A DNA stretch of 21,326 nt from Cudoniella acicularis. Lineage: Eukaryota > Ascomycota > Leotiomycetes > Helotiales > Helotiaceae. Within the stretch, counting starts at the first letter, position 1; every line of letters starts with the position of its first letter. Positions 1-9,440 of this stretch are shown piece after piece. The notes beneath the pieces are model-generated. The model ran no database searches, was not told the origin of the DNA, and worked only from the letters and a program-made list of their open reading frames with translations. The translations under genes and the position numbers were made by a program. Where the stretch lies: the NCBI GenBank assembly GCA_013054445.1, contig JAAMPI010001003.1:1-21326 (forward strand), written 5' to 3'.

Positions 1-1068
1 CTTCTCCGGCACAACCTCATTCTTGCCCATCATAGCCAATGGGGCGAAGACACCCCCTTTCTCTTTCGAGAAAGCCTTCAGGGAGTAAGGAGCCGTTTTC
101 GTGCCCACGAGATCGATGGCCCGTGTGATGTTGTCGCCGGTGATAGAGAGGATCTCGGAGAGGATCTCGTCGTTGGTTTTCCCGTCCCGGATTACGGTGG
201 TGGCGCCGAGGGACTGCACCATGGAGGAGGTTTTGGAGGAGGTTACGGCGATGACGCGGAGGTTGGAGAGGAGCGCGAGTTGGATGGCGAATTGTCCGGT
301 GCTAGTAGAGCCGCCCCAGATGAGAAGGTATTCGTCTGTGGTGGTGGTGCTGGAAGGAGTTTGTGTGGGAAGAGGGACATCGAGCCAGCGCCAGAGGGTC
401 ATGGCTGCTGTGAGGCCCGCAACACCGAGACAGGCGGCGGCGTTGAAGTTGAGATTCGAGGGTAGGTGAAAGATCGTGTGGACGGGTACTGTTACGTAGG
501 ATTGGAAGCATCCTGCTCGGCGGTCGCGGTAGTATGTGCCTATCATAAAAGTTAGGTAGTGTTTCTCGGATAGCGTGGAAAAGAACATACTGGTCCAGAC
601 ATGATCTCCAATCTTAAAGCCAGTTACTCCAGCGCCCACAGCTTCTACTACACCTGTCATTTCTCTTCCGGTAACCCAGGGGAATTCGGGAAGGCAGAAG
701 TTGTAGTCCACTGATTTGTAATCGATCGGATTCAAGCCTGTCGCTCGATTTGAGATGATGACTTCTTTGTCGTGAGCCAGTTCTGGAAATGGATGATCCA
801 CCAATGTATACGTCCCCTTTGAAGCAACCACCAAAGCCCGATTCAGCTTCGGAGCTGTTTCTTGTCTGCTCTCCTCCCTTATTTCGACATTATTTTCTTT
901 TCGTTTTGTGAATTGTGATGACGAATCAATCGATTCTTGGGACCCCGACGACTCTGGTAAATTTTTGCCTTCAATCTCATACTGTATGCGAGTGACTGGA
1001 GTTTGAGCCCTTGAGGAACTCTTTTTTCGACTTCCGCACAAGCAATCTAATAAGTTGGAAATGGCCAT
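1..1068 (-). CDS. MDR-superfamily (zinc-type alcohol dehydrogenase-like / enoyl or quinone reductase) oxidoreductase, 3' end cut by window
   Basis: Reads right to left from ATG at 1066-1068; an in-frame TAA five codons upstream (1081-1083) and no other Met before residue 137 fix this start. Two exons: 1068-591 and 539-1, with a 51-nt GT-AG intron at 540-590 (GTATGT donor, CTAAC branch, TAG acceptor). Splicing gives the family-typical VWTSTYYRDRRAGCFQ. In all 339 residues are visible. Residues 1-75 are a Ser/Lys-rich extension containing Cys9 and Cys11. From about 78 the GroES-like fold begins (NPIDYK, then GREMTGVVEAVG, which lacks the GHE zinc-ligand signature), followed by a Rossmann motif (GGSTSTGQFAIQLA, about 236-249) for NAD(P)H. 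About 100 C-terminal residues should lie beyond the window. The family includes stand-alone enoyl reductases and quinone-type reductases; the substrate cannot be told. No biosynthetic partner genes are seen beside it. Confidence 0.88.
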   Translation of the reverse strand, partial: MAISNLLDCLCGSRKKSSSRAQTPVTRIQYEIEGKNLPESSGSQESIDSSSQFTKRKENNVEIREESRQETAPKLNRALVVASKGTYTLVDHPFPELAHDKEVIISNRATGLNPIDYKSVDYNFCLPEFPWVTGREMTGVVEAVGAGVTGFKIGDHVWTSMFFSTLSEKHYLTFMIGTYYRDRRAGCFQSYVTVPVHTIFHLPSNLNFNAAACLGVAGLTAAMTLWRWLDVPLPTQTPSSTTTTDEYLLIWGGSTSTGQFAIQLALLSNLRVIAVTSSKTSSMVQSLGATTVIRDGKTNDEILSEILSITGDNITRAIDLVGTKTAPYSLKAFSKEKGGVFAPLAMMGKNEVVPEK

Positions 1069-1639
1069 GGTGGGGTATCTTTATGAAAGAGATAACAGAT
1101 ATGAGTACATGAGATGGAGAATGGGCTGGTTTTTGGAAACAATCAGTCTTATATCGGAGTAGAAATTGAAAAATGCATAGGGGATGACAGAGAGAGCGAC
1201 CAAAGAACAAATCATTGGATTCAACAGACCCCAATGCAGCTATAACCGCTTTTCCGACTGTCGGAAGTCCATCACGATTGCCAATAGTGGGTCGGTTGTA
1301 TCGCATAATCGCAAAGAGTCCCGCTATCTGATCCGGCGGGATGGCCTTGCCGAAGCCTCCTCTTAACTGCAAATAGGTTTCAGCCCACCTGCAAGGAGGA
1401 TTTGGCCATTGCAATTGGTAAAAGAAGGGTCGGATGGGACTGCCGCGGGCACCGTGGAAGCTTCGGGCAAGTTAATATGTGGAACTTCTCATCGACGCGA
1501 TTCGACCTTGGAATTGCGACTTCAAAAGTGGGAGTCAGAAGAAATCACGTGGCCCATTGTGATTTATTGAATAATGAACTCCGAATGAGCAAAATTGTTT
1601 TTTAATTCCTTAAAATGATTTGATATATGGTCTCAGTAC
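1069..1639. other. Intergenic region: promoter side of the MDR gene, 3' side of the G-patch gene
   Basis: No supportable gene. It holds a perfect 7+1+7 palindrome at 1252-1266 (CCG-N5-CGG core) and an ATCACGTG box at 1544-1551. The open minus-strand frame spanning 977-1414 overlaps the start of the MDR gene in another frame and shows no family features. Confidence 0.6.
1252..1266. promoter_or_regulatory. Palindromic candidate transcription-factor site upstream of the MDR gene
   Basis: The sequence TTCCGACTGTCGGAA is a perfect inverted repeat of seven bases around one central base. It carries a CCG-N5-CGG core, a spacing class seen for fungal Zn2Cys6 binuclear-cluster regulators. It lies about 185 bases upstream of the MDR start codon. 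The regulatory role is inferred. Confidence 0.35.
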
Positions 1640-3828
1640 TCATTCATCATCATCGCTGTCGTCTCCAAAGATGGCTTTGAAGACGGCTTCGCCCGCCCTT
1701 TGACCTTCCAGCGCCTCATTTTTGTCTGTATCGATGACTACCTCTTTGGGCGTTTCCATCTTCACGGATTCTATGGGTTTATCCTCACTCGGCTTGTCGT
1801 TCCAGCTTTGAGAAGATTGCCTCATCATCTCATCAATTGCATTTCGTGACACTAGGTCCGGAGCCATGTTCCGCGGTGCAGGACCTTCGTCGGGATGTTC
1901 AGTAGATCCCGGCTGTACATGCGCGGGTGGCTTGACGTTGAACCTCTTGCACAACAGTCTGGTTGGATACCAATCTTTGGAATTTCTTGTCATTGGGCCA
2001 TACATCCCCAGCTTAGCAGCTTGTTCCGCAGGGTCTTCTGGTTTGACTGGAGGCTTGCTAAGGAGAGAAGTTCCAGATGGTGAGTCGGGAGCATCTGACG
2101 CTAATTTAGGTGCTGATGTTGACGACGTGAAGCGTGTTGCCATCATGCCAGACATAGGTTTGAATATCTGTGCACAATTTGCAAATTCCTTCAACTCTTT
2201 CAACCAGTCCTCCCTTGAGACTCCAGGCGCTCTTTCTGGCAAGCTTGGGCTTATTCCTGATTGATTTTCAAGATATGTTCGATATCGAGCTCTTTTTAAC
2301 TCATCCTCGCCATAAGGCATGAAACCACTGGCTCCTCGACTTAGCGCTGCATCGGCTACGTATTTGTCGATCTTCGGTATTTGAGCCAAGAGCTCCTTTT
2401 GACGTTCTTCCTCTGTCATGTTATATCCCTGTGGTATCTCGCCAAGAGCAGGTGGAAGATTGCTCTTCCCAGATGCAGACACCAACCTGTCTCTCGCAGC
2501 GGTGCTAAGGAAATCGAAGACTGATTTCCCAGGAAGAGCTTTTTCTCCAAGGAGGGCAGCTCGAGATTTTGGATCTAATTGGGACGCCTTAGCAGCATCT
2601 GCGGTAGATAGGAATGCATTAGCAACGAATTCCGAACTTGGCTTTTTCGAAGATTTCCAGTCCTTAGGTATCTCAGGAGGGGCGTATTTGCTAGACGATT
2701 GAATAATCATTGAAAACTCATCGCTGTTGCTTAGAATAAACCCATCTAGAGGCAAACGGCCATCATGACATTTCCGGAATCCAGCTGTTGCTTTTGCCAT
2801 GGCTGATTTCTTCGATATAAAAACAGGCTTCGACTTTAGAAGAGGATTGACAGGCCCGTTAGCAAGCTTTTTCTTTTTCTTGTCCCCTCCAATAACTCGA
2901 TTATAAGATATTCGTGGGCCGATTTCGTATGGGTCTTCGTCGTCCGACCCCGTATCGTTTAGAATGCCTATTCCTATTCCACCACGGACCGGTTTCTTTT
3001 TCTTTGACGTTTTTGGACCAAGTAGTGTGAGCTGGCCGTCATCCTCATCGTCCGACTTAATTTTATCTGAGCTTGGTCCGCTACCAGAAGATAATTTGGC
3101 CTCGCCCTCGAATCCCAAGCCTCTATGATCATTCTTTTTGACGAACCGAATCATGTGAGTATTTTCTGGAGCAAACAAATGTGTTGCACCAATGTCGTTC
3201 GATGATCGTTCCACAGCATCCAGTCGTGCCTCTCGCCGCACTTTTGGCCCAATTCCCTGTCCTTCCTTCCATCCCATCCTTTTCAAAAGCTTCACACCAA
3301 TCGTTTCTCCCTCTATCCGGAAGAGATCAATAACTCCACCACGCCGTGAGGGATCATCTTGCGTAGATCCAAAACCTGCAAATCCCTCGGCGGTTTGTAC
3401 TCTTTGTGCTTCGGCGGCATCGGCGATATCCTCCTCGTCCATAAAATCTTCGGGTCGTTGTTGGGGAATCTTGGGAGCATCCTTCTTCCGATTCGCACGA
3501 GAGGAGACAAATGTTGATGGAGTCCATCCTTCTTTTGAGCCTACAGTATTGAAATACCTGTATATCGAGTAAGTTAGAATATTCATCTGGGATAGGACTC
3601 GAGTGGAATTGAAGACCGTACCCAGCGCTGAACCCCCCCCGTAAAAGCCCCGTGCAATCGTTTGAGGCCCCTCTCGTCCCTGACCTCTTGCTTCCATACG
3701 GGCACAAACGATCCATCATCTCGAACTTCTGGATCATGAGGAGGAAGAGGGGTGCCGAATGCTACGAAAGGCGATTGCTGAGCCTGCAAATCTGCCTCGT
3801 ATGTTGCCCGAGATCGTTTGCCAGACAT
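1640..3828 (-). CDS. G-patch domain protein, GPATCH1/TGH family (RNA processing), frameshifted as read
   Basis: Exon 1 is 3828-3622, the intron 3558-3621 (64 nt, TTCTAAC branch, ACAG acceptor), and exon 2 3557-1640 with stop TGA. The N-terminus (MSGKRSRATYEADL, FVPVWKQEVRDERGLKRLHG, then an FSAGYFNTVGSKEGW-type block) is the diagnostic GPATCH1/TOUGH family domain. A G-patch follows at about 153-180 (IGVKLLKRMGWKEGQGIG). The remainder is charged and disordered, with KKKK stretches and an acidic C-terminus (GDDSDDDE). G-patch proteins recruit and stimulate DEAH helicases; plant TGH acts in splicing and miRNA processing, and the human member associates with spliceosomal complexes, so a nuclear role is expected. 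A run of eight G (plus-strand C, 3633-3640) gives exon 1 one base too many: as read, the frame breaks inside the conserved block. With seven G the product would be about 707 residues, normal for the family. Confidence 0.87.
3633..3640 (-). other. Homopolymer frameshift in the G-patch gene
   Basis: Eight consecutive C on the plus strand. Exon 1 (3828-3622) is 207 nt, but its splice junction needs a length of 3n+2, so exactly one base is surplus. Both flanks match the conserved family N-terminus in their own frames, placing the fault in or right next to this run. Confidence 0.8.
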
Positions 3829-4455
3829 AGTGAAGACATGAAGAAGAGCCACCGAGAGGAGCAGTTAAATAAATTGGGGTTGGATGGAAATAAAATAAAA
3901 GCAAGAAGGCTGCAAGTTGTCTCAGCCTTGCTGTTGTATGGTGATGAAATTTGGAGGGATGGTACTATTGGCTTGATAGGCGCAGAGCACTAGTCTGGAC
4001 TCGCTAACGAGTATCGGATGGCGCCAATCTAGACGCAATAAGCGCGCGTAAAAGAGGGTTCAAAGTCGGGATCCCATGTGGAAACCAAATTGGACTAAGC
4101 CCAACTCGTTTGGGGGACATGACGGCTCAGTTACGGCTCAGCCAGAAATAGCATGTTTGCCCACAGGCAGCACAATGATACTTCGTACTATCGAATATTT
4201 TCCAGCCTGAAATTTTTTAATCATCCTACCATAGGGGTGTTCATGCTAATTGCACGGTTCAGGAATTCAAATTGTCCTTGGATTCGTCCAGGACTCGCTG
4301 CACGCTTTCAGACTTNGGGGCCGCAACCCTCAGGACATGCTGCAGCCGGCAAGCCGAGCGGAATTGTTTGCTTTTCTACCGTCCTGGCTTCTTAGCAAAC
4401 ACGCTCAAGCCAGTCAGAGACGGTGAGGGACTGCTGTAAGGTCCACTGAAGCTTG

Positions 4456-4513
4456 CCAATCTGCAGCTCAATTGTAGAATGGCTGCGTCAATTCAGCTTC
4501 AGCTGCAGATTGG
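4456..4513. repeat. 13-bp perfect inverted repeat with 32-nt spacer
   Basis: CCAATCTGCAGCT (4456-4468) is matched by its exact reverse complement AGCTGCAGATTGG (4501-4513). It lies about 750 bases upstream of the kinase start. It could form a hairpin or be a dyad binding site; one arm includes CCAAT and the other ATTGG. It has no recognisable transposon features. Confidence 0.6.
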
Positions 4514-5076
4514 GCTGCCTGGCCGTTGTCCAAGGAAATGAAGCGGCGTCGCGTGAGGCATTAAAGTAGGATATCAAACAGTTAGATGATGAGCGTAATA
4601 TATGCATGGCCTCTGGCCGGATTATTATATTATTGCTTTCCGTACTTCGTAGCAGCTGGCAGTTTTGATGAGGAACGCAGCCATTCCAAGGCTCCTAAGA
4701 ATGGTTAGATAATCCATAATTGCCTCTAAGCTGTGGGCGGACAGCCCCGAACACCGTCGCGTCTGTGAATTGCTTTTCTGACTCTGAAATGCGCCTTGAA
4801 TAATTTCTAACGCAGCGTCATGAGCGCGCACCGCTGATCTTTGAGGCTTGGAGTTGTCTGCCCCTCATCCACCTGGACACGCGATCGTTGGGCCTGAGCC
4901 TTGAGAGCGCTTCTGCCCAGTGCAAAGTTACATTTGCATCCAGCCACCGTCATCCTGTCCGCTTTCGTGCGCCAGCGCGGCCACGGCCACCTTCTCCTTC
5001 ACCTCCACAGAGGGACCTCGCTGCTCACACAAGTTTGGAGACCAGACTAAGGACGCGATAAACCTAGTCATCCGGG

Positions 5077-5118
5077 CTCCAGACTCCAGACTCCAGACTT
5101 CAGACTTTGGACTCCAGG
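5077..5118 (+). repeat. Six-unit 7-bp tandem repeat (CTCCAGA type)
   Basis: Three exact CTCCAGA units are followed by CTTCAGA, CTTTGGA and CTCCAGG, 42 nt in all. It lies 145 bases upstream of the kinase start codon, in the probable 5' leader or core promoter. The array is probably prone to slippage. Confidence 0.75.
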
Positions 5119-5262
5119 GCATCGGGATTTATTTCCAAGCAACCCATCGCCCATCATCCTGTCACTGTCCCGCCGTTTCAGTTGTGACGTCCGCTTGCGC
5201 GCTCAGGGGGCCAACCAACCACTGGCCGCCCGCCTGGCTGATTGCTACCTGGTCGAAAGACC

Positions 5263-8200
5263 ATGGCAACGACAACTTCATCAGCTACAATCGAGCGAAA
5301 CGGTTCCCGACGAGGTCAATCTCACTCAACCCCAAGCAGGTCGCAATCTACAAGAACGAAGAGCGCCGTTCCTCCGAGCCCTCAGCGAACTCACTCCACC
5401 CACCGTCGCGCTTCGTCGCGCCACGCTGTTGAAGAGCCATTACAGCACGCAAACTATGAGACTTCAAACGTTGCGCAAACACATCGAAGAAGCTCAAGCA
5501 GAGACGCGCCACCGCTGTCGAGGACAGAGTCAAGCTCCAGGAGCGCGTCAGGCCATCACCGACACCAAAGTCGATACTCATCAGACATGTCGACAGCTGT
5601 TGCTAATGGAGGGGGCCCGGCTCCTGTGGTAACTCCGCAGGAGACGAGACACGGTGGGAGATCAGGGAAGTCAAGGACTACGATACCAGCACAGACAGGG
5701 AATTGGGTGCTCGGAAAGACAATCGGTGCGGGGAGCATGGGCAAGGTGAAATTAGCAAGAAGAGTTGAGGGTGGCGAACAGGTATGATCTTCACATCCCT
5801 CTATGTTGTCGCTCTTTTAATCGATGTTTAGGTTGCTGTTAAGATTGTTCCCCGAGGATCTACTGAAGATAACCACAATCAAAGTCGAGCGGATAGAGAG
5901 CGAGCTGATCACTCAAAAGAGGTGCGCACAGCACGAGAGGCTGCCATCGTGACGCTTTTGGATCACCCATACATATGTGCCATGCGAGATGTTGTGAGGA
6001 CAACCTACCATTGGTATATGCTTTTTGAATATGTCAACGGGGGCCAGATGCTCGACTACATAATTTCACATGGAAGGTTGAAGGAAAAGCAGGCGAGGAA
6101 ATTCAGTCGACAAATCGCTAGTGCCTTGGATTACTGTCACAGAAACAGTATTGTCCACCGTGACTTGAAGATTGAAAATATCCTGATAAGCAAGACGGGG
6201 GACATCAAGATTATTGATTTCGGCCTGAGCAACCTTTTTGCTCCTCGAAATCACCTAAAAACTTTCTGTGGAAGTTTGTACTTTGCAGCACCAGAGTTGT
6301 TGCAGGCTAAGGCGTATACTGGACCAGAGGTTGATGTTTGGAGTTTCGGGATTGTTCTTTACGTTCTGGTCTGTGGTAAAGTTCCTTTTGACGATCAAAG
6401 CATGCCAGCTTTACATGCAAAAATAAAGAAAGGTCTGGTCGATTACCCTAATTGGTTGTCCCCTGGTAAGTGTTACTATCCTATTTCCCTGAGTGGCTGT
6501 ACTGATAAGTCCGCAGAATGCAAAAACCTCATTTCCCGAATGTTAGTCACGGATCCCAGACAGCGCACAAGTTTACAAGAGATAATGTGCCATCCTTGGA
6601 TGGTCAAAGGATTTGGGTCGCCGCCAGAGAACTATCTGCCAATCCGCGAACCACTTTCGTTACCACTCGATCCAGCCGTCATACAAGCAATGACTGGCTT
6701 TGATTTCGGACCGGCAGAGTTAATACAGAATCAGCTAACGGAGGTCATCGAGTCACAAGAATACCAGCGAGCTGTTCGAATGGCCGCTCAAGAGCGGGAA
6801 GCCCAAGGGCCACCGCGAGACCCTGAGAAGAAACGTGGATTTGGATTTGATTTTTACAAGAGGAGAAGTTCTACCAACAGCCGGGACACTCTCACTGCTC
6901 CAAGCACCGAAGGGTTGGCAATCGGAAATGACCCCGTCAACGCTTTCCACCCACTCATCTCTGTATATTATCTCGTCAGAGAGAAGCAAGATCGTGACAG
7001 ACTCGCAGCTAATCCAGGTGCCACAAGCATGCCTCGATCTCCTGGAGAGGCGCCACTGGCAATGCCTGAAATCCCAGCTCCAAAAGCAGCACATACCAAT
7101 GCGGCTACCTATGAAATGCCTGGCGAGAAAGCAACAGGAGGACGGTCCCGACCACGTGCTCGCACCCACGGAGAGGACGATGTTACCGAGAGTATGAAGC
7201 ATTTGAAAGTCGCAAGCTCAAGTGGTGGACCTACGTCGCCTGCTATCATAGAGCCTCCACTTGAGCAGTCACATCATCGTAAAGAAAGCACCGCTGCGGG
7301 CATATTGCGACGATTTAGTACAAGAAGACGCAAAGAGGCCCCAGATCGGAGTCACCCACCACAAGTCAATGTACAATCGCCCCATGAGCACAGCACCCTC
7401 AGGAAGAGCTTCAGTGTTCGAAGAACTCGTGAACGTGATACTGAAGGCCCATCATCGTCAATCCTCCGATCCGGGAGTAGTCAACCACAACACAGCGATC
7501 TCTTGTCGCCACCAAGGTCTGCTGATAACAATGCTAGAAGTCCGAAGGGCTTAGGAAGGTCAACAAGCGTCAATTCGGCTGAGTTTCGGCGAAAGGAAAC
7601 AAGAAGGGGCGCTTCCGAAGCTCCTCCTCCGCCTCGAGTCACGTATAAAGAGCCACCTCCTACCAGCGGCTCTGACCATTCAACTATGAATGAAAAGTCT
7701 CCACGTGAAGCGGACCAGAAGACCCACTTGAACCCAAAGGCTGCAACGATGAGAGCGAAATCTCTGGGTCATGCACGTAGAGAAAGTATTCAGGCCAGAC
7801 GCGCTCGAAGGGAAGAAGCTCGAGAGGCTAATGTGCCCGAAGAAACGGATATGGAAGGAGGTGATGCGAGCGGTCTTTCAACGGATCGAGTTGATACTGC
7901 TGAGAATGTGAAGCCCGTGTTCCTCAAGGGTTTATTCAGTGTATCAACGACCTCAACGAAGCCAGTCCATGTCATTCGTGGCGATATAATTCGGGTTTTG
8001 AAGCAACTTGGAGTGGAGTATACAGAGATCAGAGGTGGTTTCAATTGCAGACACACTCCGTCAATTGACCTCAAAAAAGTTGTGGATCTGCCTCCCAGCA
8101 GTCACGGCAATCAAACCCCTGGTCATCGACGCAGAATCAGCTTTGGAGGATTCATGGGTGGTGGCTCAAACAGCATGGACAGAGAACGCGAGGACTTCAG

Positions 8201-8510
8201 AGAGGCCGAGAAGTCCCCGCATACTCCCAGAACACCCGCCAGACCTCGAGGTGACACAAGCTACACAAATTCCGACGCCTCTGATGAAAGTGTTACCCGA
8301 GATCACCGTGGCTCTTCCGCGAGAGCAGTTGGAGAAACTAGCACCCACGTCCAGAGTGAACTTGGGGGAAGTATGATTCTCGAATTTGAGATATTCATCG
8401 TTAAGGTACCATTACTTTCTCTACATGGAATTCAATTCAAAAGACTTGCCGGAGGTACCTGGCAATACAAAAATATGGCAGATCAGATATTGAGAGAGCT
8501 CAGACTATGA
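5263..8510 (+). CDS. kin1: KIN1/MARK/PAR-1-family serine/threonine protein kinase with C-terminal KA1 domain
   Basis: Start ATG 5263 sits in ACCATGGC. Three exons: 5263-5781, 5832-6465, 6517-8510. The introns are 5782-5831 (50 nt) and 6466-6516 (51 nt, GTAAGT, CTGAT branch, CAG; stop-free and a multiple of three). The product has 1048 residues. A Ser/Arg-rich disordered start (1-145) precedes the kinase domain at about 148-412: glycine loop GAGSMG 155-160, VAVK Lys177, HRDLKIEN with catalytic Asp284, DFG 302-304, activation-loop Thr317 in LKTFCGS (the LKB1-type site in MARKs), and APE 326-328. The FGSPPENYLPIREPL and NAFHPLISVYYLVREK blocks are typical of fungal Kin1. A roughly 500-residue basic, Ser-rich linker ends in a KA1 membrane-binding domain (FEIFIVKVPLLSLHGIQFKR...). 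Kin1 acts at cell tips and the cortex in polarity, septation and cell-wall integrity. All catalytic residues are present. Confidence 0.95.
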
Positions 8511-9440
8511 TCTTTTATCAGCAATGACGAAATTTCGTACTTAATACAACAGCAAAGTCACGCAGAGCAAGCACGAGCGAGATGCATAGTGATCGGGACG
8601 AATTTCTTTTGTTTCTAAGAAGCGATGGGTTGAAATTGGTGAGCATGGGAGAACATTGGGAACAAATCACAGCAAATCAAGTCATCATCAAAGTAATTTG
8701 TGCGCCTGTGCAGGCTGCAAGGTAATCTCTTTTGTTTTGAGTTCGAGGCGGCAGAGAGAGAAAGAGATCATGTAGGATGTAGGAAAAGAAGAGGATATAT
8801 TTTATAGCGGCGGGCTGGTAAATTGCTGGTGGGAGGGTGGTGGTTGAGGGTGGAGTGGTCGGTGTGGTATTTTGTTGCCTAGTAGAATACAGGAGTGCAA
8901 AGAAAGAAACGAATTATTGGAGTGGGAATCTCAAGTTTACTCTGGCTTTACGGCTTTTAGATGTTTCTCTAAAATGGATGCCATACAATGTGCCCGGCCC
9001 CATAGTCTTGATTCCAAACCCCTCTCTCGAGTGAGAGCTTTCCCGATTTCCAATTCCAGATCTTATTTTCCGAAAAGGATATATCTACATAGGCGGTGTC
9101 AAAAATACATCGTAGGAGCAAAATCACTTACTTTTACTAAGATATTACGAAAGGACACTTCTTAAAGTAAAAAGGGACTAATTACTATAATATTTGTAGG
9201 TTGCTGTCCTCCTGTGAGTACCTCAACTACAGCCTTTAATGATTTCCCACGCCCCTCACGAAAAACCGGATCGAGTACCGCCCATTGAGACACGTGATAA
9301 GTTTCAGGCAGCGGAGCTGAATAATGCAAGTGCGATGTGGATCTTCAGCCTCACACAAGTCCAACCAGAACACGTTTCTACACGTTTATATGTGAAAGTA
9401 TTTCTCTACGGGGTCTATTTCATAGGAGGTTGAAACTAGC
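8511..9440. other. Intergenic region, kinase 3' side to HET gene promoter
   Basis: No gene is supportable. It includes the kinase 3' UTR, a purine-rich stretch at about 8740-8870, and an A/T-rich segment around 9060-9205 that may be degenerate repeat DNA. A CACGTGAT box at 9291-9298 lies about 145 bases upstream of the predicted HET start. Confidence 0.55.

Larger units (their letters stand above)
3829..5262. other. Divergent intergenic region between G-patch and KIN1-like genes
   Basis: Shared upstream region of two divergently transcribed genes; no supportable coding region. It contains a CCAAT box at 4024-4028, about 200 bases upstream of the G-patch start, and a 9-bp direct repeat ACGGCTCAG at 4122-4130 and 4133-4141. 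It also holds the ambiguous base at 4316, a 13-bp inverted repeat (4456-4513), and a 7-bp tandem repeat (5077-5118). The last 300 bases are C/T-rich, as is usual for fungal 5' leaders. Confidence 0.6.

Noticed and set aside
977..1414. 145-codon minus-strand frame upstream of the MDR gene.
   Set aside because: It overlaps the MDR first exon in another frame, has no family motifs, and begins in the promoter region.
4153..4395. 80-codon plus-strand ORF across the ambiguous base.
   Set aside because: Depends on an unknown base at 4316, shows no homology that I recognise, and sits in a divergent promoter region.
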